DNA of 64,000 bases from SELP01 sp035969385 (lineage in GTDB: Bacteria; Pseudomonadota; Alphaproteobacteria; Rhodobacterales; Rhodobacteraceae): contig NZ_JAYKKJ010000007.1 of NCBI RefSeq assembly GCF_035969385.1, positions 62,001 through 126,000 on the forward strand. The letters are read 5' to 3'. A program made the position numbers and the translations under genes. Below, piece by piece: positions 1 to 6,898 of this stretch (position 1 is the stretch's first letter; each line of letters starts with the position of its first letter). The notes below the pieces were generated by a model, which was not told where the DNA came from, did no database searches, and saw nothing but the letters and a program-made list of their open reading frames with translations.

Positions 1-14
1 TACCATCGTCAATC

Positions 15-905
15 ATGAATGATACAAACATACCATCTGAACCGACAACTGTCCTTGATCGCCTGACCGAGGAATGGGACGCGCTGACGCCCGAGGCGCA
101 GAAGGCCGCCCGCTACGTTCTGGAAAACCCGCAGGATGTGGGCGTGTCGACCGTGCGCGAGATTGCCGAGGCCGCGAAAGTCAAGCCCAACACGGTGGTC
201 CGCATGGCCCGGCAGGTGGGCTTTGACGGCTACGAAGATTTCCGCGCCCCCTTCCGCGAGGCGATCCGGCGCGGCGCGGTGACCTTCGAGGATCGGGCCC
301 GCTGGCTGCAAAGCATCGCCAAAGAGGGCGAGTTGGGCGGGCTGTTCGCCGACATGATCGGCGCGGCCATCCGCAATATCGAGGAAACCTTTTCCGCAAC
401 CTCTGCCGAGAAACTGCAAGCAGCGGCACAGGCGATCTGGGCCAGTGACAGCACCTATACGCTGGGCGTCGGGGTGAACAACGCCAACGCCCGCAACTTC
501 ACCTATCTCGCCTCGACCGGCATGGTCCGGTTTCACGCGATCCCCCGGCCGGGCAATTCGGCGGTGGATGACCTTGCCTTTGCCGGGCCAAAGGACGTGC
601 TGATCGCCATCACCTGCAAACCCTACCGCGCCGAGGTCGTCGCCGCCGTTGAGGTGGCCCGTGAACAGGGGATGACGGTGATCGGGATTTCCGATAGCCC
701 CGCCTCGCCCATCATCCGCGCTGCCGACCATGGGTTCGTCGTCCGCGCCGACACCCCGCAATTCTTCCCCTCTTCGGTTTCAACCATCGCGCTTCTGGAA
801 ACGCTCTTGTCCTTTGTGATCGCGGGCGCCTCGGACGAGATCGTTGGCCGGGTGGAACGGTTTCACGCCCGCCGCCACCGGCTGGGCATCTATCACGAGG
901 ACTGA
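15..905 (+). CDS. MurR/RpiR family transcriptional regulator
   Basis: A 296-residue protein with the two-domain RpiR layout. An N-terminal winged helix-turn-helix (about residues 15-85, with the typical TVREIAEAAKVKPNTVVRMAR recognition region) is followed by a SIS sugar-isomerase-type effector domain (about 125-270, with GVGVNNANARN and ITCKPYR segments). Family members bind DNA as dimers and sense phosphosugars or other small acids through SIS. Its stop is one base before the ATG of the Rieske oxygenase gene, so it is probably the local regulator of that catabolic operon. The upstream promoter lies mostly outside the window. The effector is unknown. Confidence 0.88.
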   Translation: MNDTNIPSEPTTVLDRLTEEWDALTPEAQKAARYVLENPQDVGVSTVREIAEAAKVKPNTVVRMARQVGFDGYEDFRAPFREAIRRGAVTFEDRARWLQSIAKEGELGGLFADMIGAAIRNIEETFSATSAEKLQAAAQAIWASDSTYTLGVGVNNANARNFTYLASTGMVRFHAIPRPGNSAVDDLAFAGPKDVLIAITCKPYRAEVVAAVEVAREQGMTVIGISDSPASPIIRAADHGFVVRADTPQFFPSSVSTIALLETLLSFVIAGASDEIVGRVERFHARRHRLGIYHED

Positions 906-906
906 C

Positions 907-1995
907 ATGACGGCCCCCCTCATTCATTCGCTGGACGCGCGCTACTACACCGATCCGAAGGTCTACGAATTGGAAAAGGCCGGGCTTCTCGCTCAGACCT
1001 GGCAATTCGCGGGTCACGCCAGCCAGCTGGAAAACCCGGGCGATTATTTCGCCTTCGATCTGGCGGGCGAAAGCCTGTTTTGTATCAAGGGGCGCGATGG
1101 CGAGATCCGCACCTTCTACAACGTCTGCCAGCACCGGGCGCACCAGCTTGTCGAAGGGCAGGGGACGACCCGCGTCGTTGTCTGCCCCTACCACGCCTGG
1201 ACCTATGAACTGACCGGGGAACTGCGGGCCGGCCCCAACCTGAAGGCGGTCGAAGGGTTCGACCGGTCCAGGGTCTGCCTGACCGGCGTGCGGACCGAGG
1301 TTTTCCTGGGCTTCATCTTCGTGAACCTTGATCCCGATGCCAAGCCGATGGACGACTGGTTTCCCAACGTCCGCGCGGAACTGGAAGGGTTCGTGCCGAA
1401 CTGGGCCGATCTGAAGCCGCTGGAATGGGTGGAAATTCCGGAAAACTGCAACTGGAAGGTCTCGGTCGAGAACTACTCGGAATGCTACCACTGCAGCCTC
1501 AATCACCCGACCTTCGCCACCGGGGTGATTAAGCCCGAAACCTATGACATCCAGCCGCAGGGCTATTGCCTGCGCCACACCACCGAATGCAATTCGCTGG
1601 AAAACATGACCTATGACATCGATTCCGGCTTTGAAAACAACGAGAAGTATTCGTCGTGGTTCCTTTGGCCGATGTTCAGTTTTCAGGTCTATCCCGGCAA
1701 TCTTCTGAACACCTATCACTGGCGGGCGGTGGATGCCGATCATGTGGTCGTCTGGCGCGGCTGGTATTCGGTTGGCGGCGAAGACAATGAAACGGTCCGC
1801 CGCATGGCGGTGCAGGACCGCGCCACCACGGTCGAGGAAGACATCCGTCTGGTGGAATCGGTGCAGCGCGGGCTGAAATCGCGCGGCTATGTGCCGGGGC
1901 CGCTGGTGGTCGATCCCGGCTGCGGGGTGAATTCGGAACATTCCATCATGCATCTGCAAAAATGGATGCGCGCGGCGGTGGACGGCGCTGCCTGA
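907..1995 (+). CDS. Rieske-type aromatic/quaternary-amine ring-hydroxylating oxygenase alpha subunit
   Basis: A 362-residue oxygenase. I start it at the ATG one base after the regulator stop; the open frame extends further upstream, but only inside that regulator. The Rieske [2Fe-2S] ligands are C74, H76, C93 and H96 (CQH...CPYH). The mononuclear iron motif is E192-C-Y-H195 with H200. The residue bridging the two metal centres is Glu instead of the usual Asp, a feature of the carnitine/glycine-betaine/stachydrine oxygenase group (CntA, GbcA). With the downstream aldehyde dehydrogenase this suggests hydroxylation and cleavage of a quaternary amine, but the substrate cannot be read from sequence. 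No reductase partner is encoded nearby. Confidence 0.85.
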   Translation: MTAPLIHSLDARYYTDPKVYELEKAGLLAQTWQFAGHASQLENPGDYFAFDLAGESLFCIKGRDGEIRTFYNVCQHRAHQLVEGQGTTRVVVCPYHAWTYELTGELRAGPNLKAVEGFDRSRVCLTGVRTEVFLGFIFVNLDPDAKPMDDWFPNVRAELEGFVPNWADLKPLEWVEIPENCNWKVSVENYSECYHCSLNHPTFATGVIKPETYDIQPQGYCLRHTTECNSLENMTYDIDSGFENNEKYSSWFLWPMFSFQVYPGNLLNTYHWRAVDADHVVVWRGWYSVGGEDNETVRRMAVQDRATTVEEDIRLVESVQRGLKSRGYVPGPLVVDPGCGVNSEHSIMHLQKWMRAAVDGAA

Positions 1996-2025
1996 CGGCC
2001 TGATACCGCATTCAGGCAATCGAAG

Positions 2026-2053
2026 CGGGGGCGGGCGGGGTAGTCTGCCCCCG
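2026..2053 (+). other. GC-rich hairpin between oxygenase and aldehyde dehydrogenase genes
   Basis: The arms CGGGGGC (2026-2032) and GCCCCCG (2047-2053) are perfect complements around a 14-nt loop, just upstream of the aldehyde dehydrogenase start. There is no following T-run, so it is not a clear terminator. It might attenuate transcription or stabilise mRNA ends in the operon. Confidence 0.35.
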
Positions 2054-2078
2054 AAACACGAACAGCGGAGCCCGACAG

Positions 2079-3530
2079 ATGGCCGACATCAAACCCTATT
2101 GGCAGAACTATATCGACGGTGCTTGGGTCGATGGCGGCGAAGGCCGGATCGACGTGACCGACCCGGCGACGGGCGAAAAACTGGCCGAGGCGGCGCTGGC
2201 CGACGCGGGCGATGTGGACCGCGCGGTGATGGCGGCTCGCCGGGTCCACCTGTCCGGCGCGCTGACCGCGATGCGCCCTATCGAACGGGGCCGCAAGGTG
2301 CAGGCGATGGGCCGCTGGATCCTCGACCGCAAGGACGAGATCGCCGAGGTGCTGACCCGCGAACAGGGCAAGCCCCTTTGGGAAGCCATGATCGAGGTCG
2401 AGGGCGCGGCGCTCTACTTCGAATATTACGGCAATCAGGCCAGCACCGTCGAAGGCCGGTCGATCCCGCTGGGCGCGGGCTATTTCGACTTTACCGACCA
2501 TGAACCCTTTGGCGTGTCGGCCCAGATCATCCCGTGGAATTACCCGCTGGAAATGACCGCGCGGTCGCTGTCGGCCTCGCTGACCACGGGCAATACGGCG
2601 GTGATCAAGTCGCCTGAAATGACGCCCCTGACCAACACCTATTTCGCCCTCGCGGCCGAGGCCGTGGGGTTCCCGACAGGGACCGTGAACGTGATCTGCG
2701 GGCTGGGGCGCACGGCGGGCGCGGCGCTGGCGGGCCACCCCCATGTCAACCAGATCGTCTTTACCGGGTCGGTCCCCACCGGCATCGCCATCGCCAAGGC
2801 GGCGGCAGGCAATGTAGTGCCCTGCGTGCTGGAACTGGGCGGCAAATCGGCGGCCATCGTCCATGACGACGCCGATCTTGACGCGTTCGAGACCGACATC
2901 CGCTGGGGCATCTATTTCAACGCCGGGCAAGTCTGTTCGGCCATGTCCCGCGTGATCGTCCACGAAAGCCGCCATGCGGAACTGGTGGAACGGGCGACGG
3001 CAATCGCCAAATCGTTGTCGGTCGGGCCGGGGATCGAGCGGACTGAATTCGGTGCCAACATGGGCGCGATGGTGTCGGACGGGCAGCGCGACCGCGCCGC
3101 CGGCATGGTCCGCGATGCCGAGGGGCAGGGGGCCACGGTGGCGGCAGGTGGCCGCCCGCTGAACCGCCCCGGCGCGTTTCTGGAACCCACCGTCCTGACC
3201 GGGGTGACCCCTGATATGACCATTGCTCGTGAAGAGGTGTTTGGCCCGGTCCTGTCGGTCCTGTCCTTCCGCGATGATGCCGAGGCGATCGAGATCGCCA
3301 ATTCCACCGACTACGGGCTGGTTTCAGGCGTCTTCACCCGCGACCTGGACCGCGCCACCCGGGCCGCGCGGGCGCTGCGGGCCGGGCAGGTCTTCGTGAA
3401 CCAATGGTATGCGGGCGGGGTCGAAACCCCCTTTGGCGGTTACGGCAAATCGGGCTACGGTCGCGAAAAGGGGCGCGAGGCGCTTTGGAACTACGTCCAG
3501 ACCAAGAACGTGGCGATCAAGCTGGGGTAA
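2079..3530 (+). CDS. NAD(P)-dependent aldehyde dehydrogenase (betaine-aldehyde-dehydrogenase-like)
   Basis: A 483-residue ALDH superfamily enzyme that oxidises an aldehyde to the acid with NAD(P)+. Catalytic residues are all visible: N153 in PWNYP, K177 in VIKSPE, general base E252 in LELGGKS and nucleophile C286 in AGQVCSA. It covers the full family length. It follows the Rieske oxygenase by 83 bp and is probably co-transcribed, so a likely substrate is the aldehyde released by that oxygenase (for example betaine aldehyde or malic semialdehyde). Specificity is inferred from context only. Confidence 0.9.
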   Translation: MADIKPYWQNYIDGAWVDGGEGRIDVTDPATGEKLAEAALADAGDVDRAVMAARRVHLSGALTAMRPIERGRKVQAMGRWILDRKDEIAEVLTREQGKPLWEAMIEVEGAALYFEYYGNQASTVEGRSIPLGAGYFDFTDHEPFGVSAQIIPWNYPLEMTARSLSASLTTGNTAVIKSPEMTPLTNTYFALAAEAVGFPTGTVNVICGLGRTAGAALAGHPHVNQIVFTGSVPTGIAIAKAAAGNVVPCVLELGGKSAAIVHDDADLDAFETDIRWGIYFNAGQVCSAMSRVIVHESRHAELVERATAIAKSLSVGPGIERTEFGANMGAMVSDGQRDRAAGMVRDAEGQGATVAAGGRPLNRPGAFLEPTVLTGVTPDMTIAREEVFGPVLSVLSFRDDAEAIEIANSTDYGLVSGVFTRDLDRATRAARALRAGQVFVNQWYAGGVETPFGGYGKSGYGREKGREALWNYVQTKNVAIKLG

Positions 3531-3534
3531 AACG

Positions 3535-3957
3535 ATGGCCAGATTGACGGGGCGCTGCCTGTGCGGCGCGGTGCGCTGGGAAACAGACGGGCCGGTCCTT
3601 TGGGCCGGGCACTGCCATTGCGACAGTTGCCGCCGCGCGACATCGGCCCCGTTCACGTCATTCTTCGGGGTGCCCCGCGACGGGGTGGTCTGGACCGGCC
3701 AGCTGGCCGAGCATCTAACCAGCGGCGGATCGGTCCGGCGGCAGTTCTGCCCGGACTGTGGCAGCCAGATGACCTATCAATCCACCCGCTGGCCAGAGGA
3801 AACCCACCTCTACGCCGCAACGCTGGATGACCCGTCCCAGTTCGCCCCGGCCGCCCATTTCCATTTCGAGGAAAAGCTGCCCTGGCTGGTGATCGCCGAC
3901 GACCTGCCGAAGTATGCCGCCACCGCCGATGGGGCGGCGCCGATCCAAGACCAATGA
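3535..3957 (+). CDS. GFA/CENP-V family zinc-binding protein
   Basis: A 140-residue protein starting at the ATG 4 bp after the aldehyde dehydrogenase stop (MARLTGRCLCGAVRW); the open frame runs further upstream only by overlapping that gene. The Zn-binding cysteine pattern of the glutathione-dependent formaldehyde-activating (GFA) fold is present: CLC near residue 8, HCHCDSC around residues 30-35, and FCPDCGS near residue 70. The family founder catalyses S-hydroxymethylglutathione formation, but most members have no proven activity. Formaldehyde produced by demethylation in this operon would fit such a role. That is inference. Confidence 0.82.
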   Translation: MARLTGRCLCGAVRWETDGPVLWAGHCHCDSCRRATSAPFTSFFGVPRDGVVWTGQLAEHLTSGGSVRRQFCPDCGSQMTYQSTRWPEETHLYAATLDDPSQFAPAAHFHFEEKLPWLVIADDLPKYAATADGAAPIQDQ

Positions 3958-3969
3958 AGGAACCCAAGG

Positions 3970-4359
3970 ATGAGCGCATTTGACGAAGACCTGTTCCTGA
4001 AGGGGCTAGCGCAGCGCAAGGCCACGCTTGGCGCGGAATACGTCGAAAAGAACCTTGCCGCGGCGGATGAGTTCACCCGGCCTTTCCAAGAGGCGATGAC
4101 GGCCTGGTGCTGGGGCTTTGGCTGGGGCGATGACGTGATCGACCCGAAGACCCGCAGCATGATGAACCTGTCGATGATCGGCGCGCTGGGCAAGATGCAC
4201 GAATGGGAATTGCACTGCCGCGGCGCGATCAACAACGGGGTCACCAAGGACGAGATCCGCGCGATCATCCATGTGATTGGCATCTACTGCGGCGTGCCGC
4301 AGGCGCTGGAGTGCTTCCGTGCGGCCCGCAAGGTGCTCGAGGCGGAAGGGCTGCTTTAG
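3970..4359 (+). CDS. Carboxymuconolactone decarboxylase family protein
   Basis: A 129-residue all-helical protein of the CMD/AhpD superfamily, 12 bp downstream of the GFA gene and last in the apparent operon. The conserved helix HEWELHCRGAINNGVTKDEI (about residues 77-96) and the following VIGIYCGVP segment match PcaC-like members. It has a single cysteine in the region where AhpD-type peroxidases carry CxxC, so it is not a peroxidase of that type. PcaC acts in protocatechuate degradation, but no other pca genes are present, so the real reaction is unknown. Its stop overlaps the convergent LysR gene by 4 bp. Confidence 0.8.
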   Translation: MSAFDEDLFLKGLAQRKATLGAEYVEKNLAAADEFTRPFQEAMTAWCWGFGWGDDVIDPKTRSMMNLSMIGALGKMHEWELHCRGAINNGVTKDEIRAIIHVIGIYCGVPQALECFRAARKVLEAEGLL

Positions 4360-5225
4360 CCCTCTGCCAGCAGGTCCTGCACCACCGGGTTCGGGAACCG
4401 TCGCCGCAGGGTGATGGCGTAGAAGGTTTCGACAATGGCCGGGTGATCCCGCGCCTCGACCAACCGGCCCGAGGCGAGTTCATCTTTCACTACGATAGGC
4501 GGCACCAGCGCCAGCCCGATGTCCTCGCGGGCCAGAAGGCGCATCATCGCCATGTCGTCCACCTCGGCCACCACCTGCGGGCTGATCCCAAGGCGGCTGG
4601 CCAGCGCGTCAAAGGCCATGCGCAGGGTGCTGTCGCGGGTCGGCAGGATCACCGGCTGATCCCGCAGGAGCCGGGCCAGCGGCAGATCGGGGTTCAGACG
4701 GGCCGGGGTGCCCACAAGGCTGACCGGCTGCTCGGCCAGACGGTGCGTTTCAAACGGGGCAAGGCTGTCATCCGGGGGTTCCCGGTTCAGAAGCACAAGG
4801 TCGAAGTTCAGGGTCGCCAACCCCTCGAGCAGTTCGCTGGGGTGGCCCGACCGCAGGATCACCTCGACATCCGGGCGCGACAGGATCGGCCGCAGGAACC
4901 CGATCTGAAAGTTGCGGGATAACGTCGCCTGTGCCCCGACGCGCAGCGCCTGTCGGCTGCGCCCGCTGTCCTGCAAGGTCGCCACCAGTTCCTGCCCGGT
5001 GGCAAAAATCGCATCGGCGTGGTCCAGCGCGATGCGCCCGGCCTCTGTCAGGTGCAATTGCCGCCCGCGCCGGTCAAACAGCGCATGGCCCAGCCGGTCC
5101 TCCAACTGCTTGATCTGGGTGGACAGGGCCGATTGCGACAGGTTCAACCGCTCCGCCGTGCGGGTCAGGTTTCCATCGTGGGCGACGGCCCAGAAATAGC
5201 GCAGATGATGATAGTTCAGCGGCAT
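4356..5225 (-). CDS. LysR family transcriptional regulator (NhaR-like), divergent from dabBA
   Basis: A 289-residue LysR-type regulator. The N-terminal HTH (residues 4-62, YHHLRYFWAVAHDGNLTRTAERLNLS...) is followed by a type 2 periplasmic-binding-like effector domain (about 92-285). The HTH is close to that of NhaR-type LysR proteins. Its start faces dabB across a 107-bp AT-rich intergenic region. This arrangement is typical for a LysR protein controlling its divergent neighbour, so regulation of the inorganic-carbon pump is inferred. The effector, perhaps linked to HCO3-/CO2 or pH, is unknown. Confidence 0.88.
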   Translation of the reverse strand: MPLNYHHLRYFWAVAHDGNLTRTAERLNLSQSALSTQIKQLEDRLGHALFDRRGRQLHLTEAGRIALDHADAIFATGQELVATLQDSGRSRQALRVGAQATLSRNFQIGFLRPILSRPDVEVILRSGHPSELLEGLATLNFDLVLLNREPPDDSLAPFETHRLAEQPVSLVGTPARLNPDLPLARLLRDQPVILPTRDSTLRMAFDALASRLGISPQVVAEVDDMAMMRLLAREDIGLALVPPIVVKDELASGRLVEARDHPAIVETFYAITLRRRFPNPVVQDLLAEG

Positions 5226-5332
5226 ACGTTCTAAATAATAGAGCGAAAGTCATCAAACAATGAATTTTTATTAAGTCATGCCAGGCCCTATCCCTCCGGC
5301 AACTCGTTTGACCGCGTGGAAGGACCCCGACC
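5226..5332. promoter_or_regulatory. Divergent LysR-dabB promoter region
   Basis: This 107-bp spacer is clearly AT-richer than its surroundings (runs such as AATTTTTATTAAG near 5260) and separates the divergent LysR and dabB starts. Both promoters and the LysR operator should lie here. I could not pick a single convincing -35/-10 pair or T-N11-A box. The dabB ribosome binding site is GGAAGGAC at about 5318-5325. Confidence 0.5.
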
Positions 5333-6883
5333 ATGATTCACCTTTTCCTGCCGTTCCTTGGCCCGATCCTGTTGCTTCTGCTGGCGCTGCGTGCCCGCAC
5401 CATACCCGGACGCAGACCCGGCATGCTGCCGCGACTGGCGGAATGGGTGGCACTGGCGGGTTTCGGGATCGCCGGCCTTTCGGTCGCGGCCCTTGTCGCA
5501 TGGGGCGGCGGGACCTCCCTGTTGATCGGGATCTGGGGCATCGGCCTGTCGGTCCGGCTGGACGCGGTCAGCGCGTCGATGCTGACCCTCGTCAGTTTTA
5601 TCGGCTGGGTCGTGCTGCGCTACTCGGCCACCTATCTGGACGGCGAGGACTGGCAAGGTGCCTTCACCGGCTGGATGGCGGCGACGCTGGCGACGGTCCT
5701 TCTGCTGGTCACCGCGGGCAACCTTGTGCAGCTGTTCCTCGCCTGGGTCGCGACCAGCGTCTTTCTGGACCGACTGCTTCTGTTCTACCCCGACCGGACC
5801 ACGGCACAGCGGGCCGCCCGCAAGAAACGGGTCGTGGCCCGGGCAAGCGAAGGGCTGTTGGCACTGGCGCTGATCCTGCTGGCCTTCGCCTATCAGACAA
5901 CAGACATCGCGGCCATTCTGGCGGTTGCGACGCCCAGCCTGCCGACCCTTGGCGCGGCGCTGCTGATCGGGCTGGCGGCGGTCCTCGCCTCTGCCCAGTT
6001 CCCGGCTCACGGCTGGCTGACCGAGGTGATGGAGGCGCCCACGCCGGTATCGGCCCTGCTGCACGCGGGCGTCATCAACGCCGGGGGCTTCCTGCTGATC
6101 CGCTTTGCCGATGTGATCCTCGTGGCCCCCGGGGTCATGGCGGCGTTGGTGATGCTGGGCGGGTTCACGGCGCTGTTCGGCGGACTGGTGATGCTGACGC
6201 AACCGGCGGTCAAGACCTCGCTGGCGTGGTCGACCATCGCCCAGATGGGCTTCATGATCCTGCAATGCGGGCTGGCCCTGTTCCCGCTGGCGCTGCTGCA
6301 CATCGTTGCCCATTCGCTGTACAAGGCCCACGCCTTCCTCAGCGCGGGCGAGGCGGTGCGCAACGTCGCCGCCCTGCACAGGCCCGGTCCGGTTGCCGTG
6401 CCCAGCGGCCGCAATGTGGTGCAGGCCTTTGGCGTGGCCATCGCGATCTATCTCGGGATCGGTCTGCTTTTGGGCTTTGACGGGAAATCGGTGCAGGCGA
6501 TTGCGCTGGGCGTGATCCTGATCTTCGGGGTGGCTTACCTGCTGGCACAGGGGCTGGCCGATGCCGCGCCAATGGCGCTGACCCGGCGGACGATCCTTTA
6601 TGCCGGGGCCACGTCGCTGGGGTACTTCGCGCTGCAAAAGATTGCCAAGACGCTGACAGAGGGCGCTTTGCCCGCCGTGCCCGCGCCCGGGCCGCTGGAA
6701 TGGGCACTTATCCTTCTGGCGCTGATAAGCTTTGGGGCTGTCGCTGTCGCGCAGGCGACCTTCCCCCTCTGGGCCACCCATCCGGCGGCGGCGGGGCTGC
6801 GGGTTCACCTGTCCAACGGACTTTACGCAAACACGGTATTCGACCGGCTTCTCGCGGGCTGGTCGAAGCGGTCCAACGCCTGA
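5333..6883 (+). CDS. dabB: DabB, proton-conducting membrane subunit of the DAB inorganic-carbon pump
   Basis: A 516-residue polytopic membrane protein of the NuoL/MrpA proton-channel superfamily (PF00361-type core, about residues 110-370, with the PAHGWLTEVMEAPTPVSALLHAG segment typical of antiporter-like subunits). It is immediately followed by the DUF2309 gene dabA. DabB is known to couple cation flux across the cytoplasmic membrane to unidirectional CO2 hydration by DabA, accumulating bicarbonate. The pairing, rather than the NuoL fold alone, separates it from complex I or Mrp subunits. The 15-bp gap to dabA indicates co-transcription. Confidence 0.9.
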   Translation: MIHLFLPFLGPILLLLLALRARTIPGRRPGMLPRLAEWVALAGFGIAGLSVAALVAWGGGTSLLIGIWGIGLSVRLDAVSASMLTLVSFIGWVVLRYSATYLDGEDWQGAFTGWMAATLATVLLLVTAGNLVQLFLAWVATSVFLDRLLLFYPDRTTAQRAARKKRVVARASEGLLALALILLAFAYQTTDIAAILAVATPSLPTLGAALLIGLAAVLASAQFPAHGWLTEVMEAPTPVSALLHAGVINAGGFLLIRFADVILVAPGVMAALVMLGGFTALFGGLVMLTQPAVKTSLAWSTIAQMGFMILQCGLALFPLALLHIVAHSLYKAHAFLSAGEAVRNVAALHRPGPVAVPSGRNVVQAFGVAIAIYLGIGLLLGFDGKSVQAIALGVILIFGVAYLLAQGLADAAPMALTRRTILYAGATSLGYFALQKIAKTLTEGALPAVPAPGPLEWALILLALISFGAVAVAQATFPLWATHPAAAGLRVHLSNGLYANTVFDRLLAGWSKRSNA

Positions 6884-6898
6884 GACGGAGATCACACC

